Shown: positions 1 to 5,525 of the stretch, piece after piece | How positions within the stretch are numbered: position 1 is the stretch's first letter | How the letters are laid out: every line of letters begins with the position of its first letter | DNA from: CAVVXX01 sp052389895 | GTDB lineage: Bacteria > Pseudomonadota > Alphaproteobacteria > Micropepsales > Micropepsaceae | Assembly (NCBI GenBank): GCA_052389895.1 | Contig: JBQTHM010000031.1 | Coordinates: 1 to 7,069, forward strand | DNA length: 7,069 nucleotides | Direction: 5' to 3' | The notes under the pieces: model-generated | The model's database searches: none | What the model was told of the DNA's origin: nothing | Seen by the model: the letters and a program-made list of their open reading frames with translations, nothing else | Position numbers and translations under genes: made by a program

Positions 1-1
1 C

Positions 2-2095
2 GGCGAGCAGAAAACGCCGCTGGCCTTGCGCCCGCCGGAAACAACCGCCAACGGATTTCGCGTGGTGATCGTACGTGCCGAGCCCGGCCCCGCGCGCGCG
101 GGCCGCCTGATAGCGATGGATGAGCATGGTTCGACGCTTACGGGCGCACCTTTCCGTTTCGCCGCCGGCCAGAAGCTTGCGCGTGGGGACCTTCCGCTTC
201 CGCTAGAATTGCGCAACGAAACGGCGCGCATCGCCATCGCCGGCCACGAAGCGGCGGGCGCGGTACAATTGCTGGACGCGCGCTTCCGGCGGCGGCCGGT
301 CGGCGTCGTCTCGGGCGGCAGCGCCGATATCGAACAGCCGCTTTTGTCCGATACCTTTTATATCGAGCGCGCGCTCACGCCTTTTGCCGAAGTGCGCAAG
401 GGCACGATCGACCAAATGCTAGATTCCGGCGTCGCCATGCTGGCCCTGGCCGATGTCGGCAACCTGCCTCCATCGGCCCGCAAACGCGTCGCGCGCTTTG
501 TCGAACAGGGCGGCGTGCTGCTTCGCTTCGCCGGGCCGCGGCTCGCCGCGCGCGCCGACGACCTTGTCCCAGTCAAGCTGCGCACCGGCGAGCGGGTCAT
601 GGGCAGCGCGCTGTCATGGCCCGAGCCTCAGCGCCTCGGGCCTTTCGCGGATGAAGGCCCCTTCCGCGGCCTTGCCGTTCCCCGCGACGTCACTGTCTCG
701 CGCCAGATTTTGGCCGAGCCGTCCATCGAACTTTCCGAGCGCACCTGGGCCAGGCTTGCCGACGGCACGCCGCTGGTCACGGGCATGCAGCGCGGCAAGG
801 GGTGGGTCGTGCTCTTTCACATCGCGGCAAGCCCGGGCTGGTCGTCGTTGCCGCTGTCGGGTCTCTATGTCGAGATGCTTCGCCGCACGCTTGCATTGGC
901 CGAAGGCATCAAGCCCGCCGCGCAAACCGAGCGCGCGGGCATCTACCCGCCGCTGCAAACGCTGGACGGCTTCGGGCGCCTGCAAAAACCCTCCGCCGAG
1001 GCCCTGCCTATCAAGGGAACGGAATTCGAATCGCTCGATCCCGGCCCATCGCACCCGCCTGGGCTTTACGGCAACGAGATGGGGTTCATCGCGTTCAACG
1101 CGGTGAAGGCAAACACGACGCTGAAACCGCTGGCCGGAGTGGGGCGCGTCAGCGCCTATTCCGGGCGCAAGGCGCAGGAACTGAAATGGCCGCTGCTGGT
1201 GCTCGCACTTCTTCTTCTTATTGCCGACGCGCTGATTTCGCTGTGGCTGCGCGGCCATCTGGACGCCAGGCGCAAATGGTTCCGCTTCGCCCGCGCCGCG
1301 CCGCTTCTGCTGCTTCTGTTGTTGCCGCCGCAGGCGCGTGCCGACGAAACCAAGAACATGACGGCCGCGCTCGACACGCGGCTCGCCTATGTGATCACGG
1401 GCGTCTCCGAAGTGGATCAGATGAGCCGGGCGGGGCTTTTCGGGCTCGGCCTCATGTTGCGCGCGCGCACTTCCTATGAACCGAACGATCCCCTCGGCGT
1501 GAATCTCGAAACCGACGATCTTTCGTTCTATCCCCTCCTCTATTGGCCCATGGACCCGCGCCAGGCGGATCTCTCGCCCCCAGCGATTGCCAAGCTCGAC
1601 AATTACATACGCAGCGGCGGCACCATTCTGTTCGACACGCGCGACGCCACCATCGCCGGCATGCCCACCGGAAATTCTCCCGGAACGCAGACGCTGCGCC
1701 GCCTGCTCGCCAAGCTTGACCTGCCCCCGCTCGAGCGCGTGCCGCAGGATCACGTGCTTACCAAAGCGTTTTACCTGTTGCAGGACTTTCCCGGCCGCTT
1801 CGATGGCGGCGAGGTGTGGGTGGAAGTGCTGCCGCCAGCCGATCCCGATGCGCCGCCCGCGCCCGCACGCGGCGGCGACGGCGTTTCGCCCGTGATCATC
1901 GGCGGCAACGACTGGGCGGCCGCCTGGGCGCGCGATGCAACCGGGCGCCCGCTGGTCACGCCCGTTCCGGGCGGCGAACGCCAGCGTGAAATGGCGATCC
2001 GCTTCGGCATCAATCTGGTCATGTACGCGCTCACCGGCAACTACAAGGCCGACCAGGTACACGTTCCGGCGCTGCTGGAACGCATGGGGCGCTAA
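2..2095 (+). CDS. DUF4159 domain membrane protein (BatA-like fusion), 5' end outside window
   Basis: The frame is open to the left edge, so this is the C-terminal part of a longer protein. The TTG at 26 is not a credible start because coding continues upstream of it. Numbering residues from that TTG, about 80-290 resembles a glutamine-amidotransferase-like alpha/beta fold (for example VARFVEQGGVLLRFAGP at 155-171). A strong membrane helix spans about 387-408. A basic stretch (RRKWFRFAR) and a second hydrophobic run at 424-436 follow, ending in QARADE. Residues about 448-672 match the DUF4159 family (DTRLAYVITGVSEVDQ start, DLSFYPLLYWPMD, NYIRSGGTILFDTRDA, C-terminal FGINLVMYALTGNYKADQ). Alphaproteobacterial homologues are, as I recall, about 900 aa with an N-terminal BatA domain and lie beside MoxR ATPase and DUF58 genes; here that part would be left of the window. 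Role is unproven, probably an envelope complex. The next gene starts 6 bp later in the same frame, so co-transcription is likely. Confidence 0.88.
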   Translation, partial: GEQKTPLALRPPETTANGFRVVIVRAEPGPARAGRLIAMDEHGSTLTGAPFRFAAGQKLARGDLPLPLELRNETARIAIAGHEAAGAVQLLDARFRRRPVGVVSGGSADIEQPLLSDTFYIERALTPFAEVRKGTIDQMLDSGVAMLALADVGNLPPSARKRVARFVEQGGVLLRFAGPRLAARADDLVPVKLRTGERVMGSALSWPEPQRLGPFADEGPFRGLAVPRDVTVSRQILAEPSIELSERTWARLADGTPLVTGMQRGKGWVVLFHIAASPGWSSLPLSGLYVEMLRRTLALAEGIKPAAQTERAGIYPPLQTLDGFGRLQKPSAEALPIKGTEFESLDPGPSHPPGLYGNEMGFIAFNAVKANTTLKPLAGVGRVSAYSGRKAQELKWPLLVLALLLLIADALISLWLRGHLDARRKWFRFARAAPLLLLLLLPPQARADETKNMTAALDTRLAYVITGVSEVDQMSRAGLFGLGLMLRARTSYEPNDPLGVNLETDDLSFYPLLYWPMDPRQADLSPPAIAKLDNYIRSGGTILFDTRDATIAGMPTGNSPGTQTLRRLLAKLDLPPLERVPQDHVLTKAFYLLQDFPGRFDGGEVWVEVLPPADPDAPPAPARGGDGVSPVIIGGNDWAAAWARDATGRPLVTPVPGGERQREMAIRFGINLVMYALTGNYKADQVHVPALLERMGR

Positions 2096-2101
2096 GCCGC
2101 G

Positions 2102-4165
2102 ATGACGGAGAATTATTTCACCGGCATCGCTCTCGCCCCGCATGTGCCCGGGACAGTTCTCTGGTTTTTGGGCGCGGCCGCGCTCGTGCTGGTCGCCTTG
2201 TCGTTTCTCTTCGGCGCGCGCGGCGGCTGGGCGCGCGCGCTTGCTTTTCTTGTGCTGATTGCCGCGTTAGCCAACCCGTTGATCGTGCGCGAAACGCGCG
2301 AACCCTTGTCCGACGTCGTGGCGCTGATCACAGACCGCAGCCAGAGCCAGACGATCGGGACGCGCAGCCGCGACGCGGAACGCGCGCGCACGAGAATCCT
2401 GGAGCAACTGCAAAAATTGAAAAACGTCGAGGTGCGCGAGGCCGATGTGCGCACGCGCGCGGACGAAGGCACGACGCTGTTTCAATCTGCCGGTACGGCG
2501 CTGGCCGATGTCCCGCCCGACCGCGTCGGCGCCGTCATCGCGATTACCGACGGCCAGGTGCACGATGCGCCGAACATCGCGAGCTATAACCGGCGTGCGC
2601 CGTTCCAGGTGCTGCTGACCGGCGCGCCCGGCGAGCGCGACCGCAAGCTTTCCATCGCACGAGCCGCACGCTTCGCCATTGTCGGGCAGGATGCGCAGCT
2701 GGCCGTCCGCGTGGACGATTTCGGCGGACCCGGCGGGAACGTGGCGCACGTGCGCACGCGCGTGGACGGCGAAGAGCGCGGCTCGCAGCTCGTGCCCACG
2801 GGCGAAACCGCGACCATTGCCGTGCCCATCGCCCATGGCGGCGAGAACGTGATCGAGGTGGAAGCCGCGCCCGGCCCCGCCGAACAGACTCTGCAAAACA
2901 ATCGCGCAGTGGTGGTGGTAACGGGCGTGCGCGACCGGCTGCGCGTGCTGCTCATATCGGGCCAGCCGCATGCGGGCGAGCGTGTGTGGCGCAATCTGCT
3001 GAAGGCCGATCCGTCCGTGGATCTGGTGCATTTCACCATCCTGCGCCCGCCCGAAAAGCAGGACGCCATTCCGATCAACGAGCTGTCGCTGATCGCCTTC
3101 CCCACGCGCGAGCTTTTCGACGAAAAGCTCGATCAGTTCGATCTGGTGATCTTCGACCGCTTCAGCCGGCAAGGCATTTTGCCGCTGGCCTATTTCGAGA
3201 ACCTTGCGCGCTATGTGGAGGACGGAGGCGGGCTGCTGGTTTCGTCGGGGCCCGAACTGGTTGCCCCCGAAAGCATCTATCGCACGCCGTTGGCCGCCGT
3301 GCTGCCTGCGCAGCCTACGGGCGAGGTGATCACGCAGGGCTTCACGCCCGAAGTGACGAAGCAAGGATTTGCGCATCCGGTTACGCAGGGACTGACGGGC
3401 GCGAACTCCGGGAATGCGCCGCCAAAATGGGGCCGCTGGTACCGGATGATGGGGACTCAGAGGCTGGCGGGCGTCGCCGTCATGGCGGGCGCTGGCCGGC
3501 CGCTGCTGGTGCTCGACCGCATACGGCAGGGCCGCGTTGCGCAACTTCTTTCCGATCAGCCATGGCTGTGGGCGCGCGGCTTCGAAGGCGGCGGCCCGCA
3601 AGCGGAGTTGCTGCGCAGGCTCGCACACTGGCTGATGAAGGAACCGGATCTGGAGGAAGAGCGCCTTCAGGCGCAGATCGCCGGCGGCGAAATGACCATC
3701 ACGCGGCGCACCATGGCCGCCGAGCCCGCGCCCGTGAACGTGCAAACGCCGTCCGGACGAAGCGAATCCGTGACTCTATCGCAGGCGCGGCCCGGGCAAT
3801 TCACGGCGCGCATGAGGGCAGGCGAGCTGGGGTTGTATCGCCTGTCGGACGGAAAACTGAGCGCGATTGTGGCGGCGGGGACGTTGAATCCGCGCGAGGT
3901 GGCCGACATGCGCGCGACTGCGGAAATCCTGAAGCCCTATGCCGAAAAAACGCGCGGCGCAGTTCACTGGCTTCGTGACGGCATTCCCGATGTGCGCGAA
4001 GTGGACGACGGACGCGAAGCCAGCGGCAAAGGATGGATTGGCATTGCGCGACGCAATGCCTATCGCGTCAGCGCCGTGGAACAGGAGCCGCTGCTGCCGC
4101 CGTGGCTGGCGCTGGTGCTGCTGCTGGGAACCGTCCTCCTCGCCTGGCGGCTGGAAGGGCGCTAG
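2102..4165 (+). CDS. Membrane protein with VWA (MIDAS) and glutamine amidotransferase-like domains
   Basis: This is a complete 687-aa protein. Two N-terminal membrane helices lie at about 18-38 and 43-62. A von Willebrand A-type domain follows at about 70-175: D78-R-S80-Q-S82 fits the MIDAS DxSxS motif, G123-T-T125 is the likely MIDAS threonine, and ITD150G is the third element. Residues about 180-270 look like a beta-rich domain (VDDFGGPGGNVAHVRTRVDG), and about 275-505 like a class I amidotransferase-like fold (RLRVLLISGQPHAGE, YVEDGGGLLVSSGPEL). I see no G-x-C-x-G nucleophile elbow, so glutaminase activity is unlikely. A final helix lies at about 667-683. The topology suggests a large periplasmic region anchored at both ends. 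The Shine-Dalgarno sequence is poor and the start follows the upstream TAA by 6 bp, so translation may be coupled. The likely partner is the DUF4159 protein plus MoxR/DUF58 proteins outside the window. Exact function is unknown. Confidence 0.9.
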   Translation: MTENYFTGIALAPHVPGTVLWFLGAAALVLVALSFLFGARGGWARALAFLVLIAALANPLIVRETREPLSDVVALITDRSQSQTIGTRSRDAERARTRILEQLQKLKNVEVREADVRTRADEGTTLFQSAGTALADVPPDRVGAVIAITDGQVHDAPNIASYNRRAPFQVLLTGAPGERDRKLSIARAARFAIVGQDAQLAVRVDDFGGPGGNVAHVRTRVDGEERGSQLVPTGETATIAVPIAHGGENVIEVEAAPGPAEQTLQNNRAVVVVTGVRDRLRVLLISGQPHAGERVWRNLLKADPSVDLVHFTILRPPEKQDAIPINELSLIAFPTRELFDEKLDQFDLVIFDRFSRQGILPLAYFENLARYVEDGGGLLVSSGPELVAPESIYRTPLAAVLPAQPTGEVITQGFTPEVTKQGFAHPVTQGLTGANSGNAPPKWGRWYRMMGTQRLAGVAVMAGAGRPLLVLDRIRQGRVAQLLSDQPWLWARGFEGGGPQAELLRRLAHWLMKEPDLEEERLQAQIAGGEMTITRRTMAAEPAPVNVQTPSGRSESVTLSQARPGQFTARMRAGELGLYRLSDGKLSAIVAAGTLNPREVADMRATAEILKPYAEKTRGAVHWLRDGIPDVREVDDGREASGKGWIGIARRNAYRVSAVEQEPLLPPWLALVLLLGTVLLAWRLEGR
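4162..4165. other. Convergent stop overlap sharing one CTAG
   Basis: The plus-strand membrane protein gene ends with TAG at 4163-4165 and the minus-strand GNAT gene ends with TAG read from 4164 to 4162. Both stops lie in the palindrome CTAG. There is no intergenic space, so any terminator for either operon must lie inside the opposing gene. I see no hairpin followed by a T-tract nearby on either strand. Confidence 0.95.
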
Positions 4166-4689
4166 CCCAGCGGCGCCGCGTTGGCGGAGACGGGAATGTC
4201 AATGCGGGCGCGCGCGACCGCGCCTTCCAGTTTTTCCAACGCGCCCGGCCGAAGCCCCAGACCCAGGATGCGATCGGGGTCCACCGGTCCGGGAAAGCGA
4301 ACCTGGCCCGGCTTGATCTTGGCGAATCCCACCCGGCCGTAATAGGGCTCGTCGCCCACCAGAAGGATGGTGGCATGGCCGCGCTTGCGCGCCGCCTCGA
4401 TGCCCTTCTGCATCAGCGCAATTCCAATGCCTTTGCCGCGAAGCTTCGGCTGCACCGCGAGCGGCCCCAGCAGCAGCGAATTCTGCCCGCCCACCTTAAT
4501 CGGCCAGAAGCGCACGGCGCCAACCAGCTTGCCGCCGTCCTCGGCGACGAAACACAATTCCTTTTCGGGATTTACGCCTTCGCGCAGCCGGTACGCGGTC
4601 TTGGCGAAGCGCCCCGCGCCGAAGCCGAGCGTTATCACCTTCTCGACCGCTTCCGCGTCGCCCGCGCGCTCATTTCGGATTTGCCACAT
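4162..4689 (-). CDS. GNAT family N-acetyltransferase, YhbS-like
   Basis: A 175-aa protein reading from ATG at 4689 (MWQIRNERAGDAEAVEKV). It should transfer an acetyl group from acetyl-CoA to an amine; the substrate cannot be told from sequence. The fold elements are in order: N-terminal strand and helix IRNERAGDAEAVEKV, then FVAEDGGKLVGAVRFWPI (47-64), then the strand-4/acetyl-CoA loop GPLAVQPKLRGKGIGIALM (75-93), where R84-G-K-G-I-G89 fits the R/Q-x-x-G-x-G/A signature, and the late motif VGDEPYYGRVGF (111-122), typical of the COG3153/YhbS group. The frame is open back to 4938, but that extension overlaps the Nudix gene in another frame and carries no GNAT homology, so the ATG at 4689 is preferred. 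It starts 19 bp after the Nudix stop, with a G-rich stretch upstream as a weak ribosome-binding site. It is the last gene of a three-gene operon. Confidence 0.88.
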   Translation of the reverse strand: MWQIRNERAGDAEAVEKVITLGFGAGRFAKTAYRLREGVNPEKELCFVAEDGGKLVGAVRFWPIKVGGQNSLLLGPLAVQPKLRGKGIGIALMQKGIEAARKRGHATILLVGDEPYYGRVGFAKIKPGQVRFPGPVDPDRILGLGLRPGALEKLEGAVARARIDIPVSANAAPLG

Positions 4690-4708
4690 GCGGACCCCCG
4701 CCCGAGTC

Positions 4709-5170
4709 CTACCACAAGGTCTCGCGTGGCGCGCGGCCGGAGAACTCGGCCAGGCGGCGCACCGTTCCGCCCGAGGTGCCGTGAGGCAAGGTGTCCGGCG
4801 CGCTAAAGCGGATTTCCGCGACCTCGTGATTGGGGTGGAAGGCAAGTTCGATGTCGCGCAGGACGTAAAGCGAAATATGGTCGCTCCAGCGCCCATCGCG
4901 GCGCAGGTAAAGCCCGAACAGCTCGGGCGGAGCGGCATTCACCAGCCCCACTTCCTCGCGCAGCTCGCGCAGCAACGCTTCCGCGCTTGTCTCGCCGCGA
5001 TCGACGCCGCCGCCAGGCAGATGCCATCCACCCACATAAGTATGGCGCACGAGAAGAACCTGCCCCTGACTGTTCAGCGCAATGGCGCGCGCCCCCAGCG
5101 AAACAGGCGCAGCGATGCTGCGCGCGGACGCGCGCATCTGCTGGAGGAAACGGAGAACCGGGCCCGGCAT
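4709..5170 (-). CDS. Nudix hydrolase
   Basis: A 153-aa protein of normal length for a single-domain Nudix enzyme. These hydrolyse a nucleoside diphosphate linked to another group, using Mg2+ or Mn2+. The Nudix box GX5EX7REUXEEXGU is intact at residues 54-76: G54, E60, R68-E69-L70, E72-E73, G75-L76, so metal-binding glutamates E69, E72 and E73 are present. The flanking context also fits (AIALNSQGQVLLVRHTYVGGWHLPGGG before, and LYLRRDGRWSDHISLYVLRDIE after). The HTYVGGWHLPGGG wording is common in a sugar-nucleotide/NTP-type group, but substrate cannot be assigned. The N-terminal 20 residues (LRFLQQMRASARS) may form an amphipathic helix. The ATG at 5170 is the first in frame after TGA at 5182-5180 and has GAGG seven bases upstream (5178-5181), so the start is well supported. 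It lies 15 bp after the small membrane protein gene and in the same frame. Confidence 0.93.
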   Translation of the reverse strand: MPGPVLRFLQQMRASARSIAAPVSLGARAIALNSQGQVLLVRHTYVGGWHLPGGGVDRGETSAEALLRELREEVGLVNAAPPELFGLYLRRDGRWSDHISLYVLRDIELAFHPNHEVAEIRFSAPDTLPHGTSGGTVRRLAEFSGRAPRETLW

Positions 5171-5177
5171 GAGCGGG

Positions 5178-5188
5178 CCTCATTATCA
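5178..5188 (-). other. Triple in-frame stop merging into the Nudix ribosome-binding site
   Basis: On the minus strand 5188 to 5180 reads TGA TAA TGA in the frame of the small membrane protein. The last TGA runs into GAGG (5181-5178), the probable Shine-Dalgarno of the Nudix gene. The two genes share a reading frame (start positions 5371 and 5170 differ by a multiple of three), so these stops are all that separates them from a fusion. Confidence 0.85.
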
Positions 5189-5371
5189 GCGGCGGGCGCG
5201 GGCGAAAAGAAGGCAGTGGAACCGGACGTTCGGGATCTCGGCGAAAAGCAGGGTGAGTGCCGCGGCGAGCAGACCCAGGGGCGCGGCAAACACGAGGTCC
5301 GGATCGCGTCCCAGAACCGCAATGACGGTGACTGCAACGCCGGCCGCCTGCGCCGCCGCAAGACGCGTCAT
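5186..5371 (-). CDS. Small two-helix membrane protein (hypothetical), 61 aa
   Basis: Not recognised as a named family. From ATG at 5371 the product is 61 aa with two likely membrane helices at about 4-20 (LAAAQAAGVAVTVIAVL) and 26-44 (LVFAAPLGLLAAALTLLFA), joined by a short polar turn GRDPD. A C-terminal tail, VRFHCLLFARARR, is basic and would probably face the cytoplasm. The start is set by a strong Shine-Dalgarno sequence, GGAGGGGAA, six bases upstream. A GTG in frame at 5389 would add six residues but has no comparable site. The gene ends in three consecutive in-frame stops (TGA TAA TGA). It leads an operon with the Nudix and GNAT genes and is preceded by a CtrA-type box. Codon use and operon position argue that it is real, but expression is unproven. 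Confidence 0.7.
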   Translation of the reverse strand: MTRLAAAQAAGVAVTVIAVLGRDPDLVFAAPLGLLAAALTLLFAEIPNVRFHCLLFARARR

Positions 5372-5373
5372 GC

Positions 5374-5382
5374 TTCCCCTCC
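5374..5382 (-). promoter_or_regulatory. Ribosome-binding site of the small membrane protein gene
   Basis: On the minus strand this reads GGAGGGGAA, then GC and the ATG at 5371. It is the strongest Shine-Dalgarno match in the window, and it decides the ATG at 5371 over the in-frame GTG at 5389, which lies upstream of it. Confidence 0.75.
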
Positions 5383-5410
5383 GTCGCACCGAGAGAAAGT
5401 CTAAGACGCA

Positions 5411-5422
5411 AGCCGATCGGCT
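5411..5422. repeat. 12-bp perfect palindrome AGCCGATCGGCT
   Basis: The 12 bases equal their own reverse complement. They lie just downstream of the possible -10 element and about 40 bp before the start of the small membrane protein gene, a position where an operator could sit. No regulator family is recognised from it, and chance is possible for a GC-rich palindrome of this size. Confidence 0.35.
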
Positions 5423-5425
5423 CGA

Positions 5426-5431
5426 AGTATA
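5426..5431 (-). promoter_or_regulatory. Possible -10 element (TATACT) for the small-protein/Nudix/GNAT operon
   Basis: On the minus strand 5431 to 5426 reads TATACT, close to the TATAAT consensus, a few bases downstream of the CtrA-type box. No good -35 hexamer is seen 16-18 bp upstream, as would be expected if CtrA recruits polymerase. The box centre is slightly closer to the -10 than in textbook CtrA-activated promoters, so the call is tentative. Confidence 0.35.
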
Positions 5432-5434
5432 TGC

Positions 5435-5449
5435 TTAAGGGAAGGTTAA
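5435..5449 (-). promoter_or_regulatory. Perfect CtrA-type binding site TTAA-N7-TTAA
   Basis: TTAA at 5435-5438 and TTAA at 5446-5449 are separated by exactly seven bases; on the minus strand it reads TTAACCTTCCCTTAA. This is the full CtrA consensus, including the C after the first half-site. CtrA is the cell-cycle and motility response regulator of Alphaproteobacteria. The box lies 64 bp upstream of the ATG of the small membrane protein gene. That operon is the only one it can serve locally, since the neighbouring ALDH gene ends toward it and the plus strand has no gene here. Confidence 0.6.
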
Positions 5450-5460
5450 TATCCGAGAAT

Positions 5461-5520
5461 GGCGAATAGTGAATAGCGAATAGAGTGCACCTATTCGATG
5501 CTCGCTACTTGCGACTCGCC
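5461..5520. repeat. Palindromic intergenic repeat built of inverted heptamers
   Basis: The left arm (5463-5483) is three tandem heptamers, CGAATAG, TGAATAG, CGAATAG. After a 7-base spacer AGTGCAC, the right arm (5491-5520) starts with the exact complement CTATTCG and continues as degenerate heptamers (ATGCTCG, CTACTTG, CGACTCG). The outer ends GGCGA and TCGCC also pair, so the whole segment can fold as an imperfect hairpin. It begins six bases after the ALDH stop. It could act as a transcript-end structure for ALDH but has no T-tract. Similar GAATAG/GAGTAG-type repeats occur between genes in Alphaproteobacteria as I recall, so a dispersed element is likely. Confidence 0.65.
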
Positions 5521-5525
5521 ACCTG

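Noticed and set aside
26..28. TTG at 26 as the start of the DUF4159 gene
   Set aside because: The frame is open from the window edge and the family has a long N-terminal region, so the true start lies upstream.
614..2143. 509-codon open frame on the minus strand opposite the DUF4159 gene
   Set aside because: Its product is low-complexity, rich in Arg, His, Gly and Ala, with no recognisable domain, and it mirrors a well-supported gene; long antisense frames are normal in GC-rich coding DNA.
2210..2240. Alternating GCGCGC runs here and at about 5946-5962 as special structural (Z-DNA-like) sites
   Set aside because: They lie inside coding sequence and are explained by alanine and arginine codons in a GC-rich genome.
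2267..3745. 492-codon open frame on the minus strand opposite the VWA membrane protein gene
   Set aside because: Same reason: composition typical of a shadow frame and no domain, while the plus strand carries clear domains and membrane helices.
4690..4938. N-terminal extension of the GNAT gene to 4938
   Set aside because: The 83 extra residues overlap the Nudix gene in another frame and show no GNAT similarity; the GNAT fold begins directly at the ATG at 4689.
4033..5404. Long plus-strand open frames (4033-4806 and 4367-5404) across the GNAT, Nudix and small membrane protein genes
   Set aside because: The minus strand carries intact GNAT and Nudix catalytic motifs over the same bases; the plus frames give arginine- and alanine-rich sequence without any family signature.
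5461..5520. Heptamer repeat as a CRISPR array or intrinsic terminator
   Set aside because: The units are 7 bp without spacers, so it is not CRISPR; no run of T follows the hairpin, so a classical intrinsic terminator is not supported.
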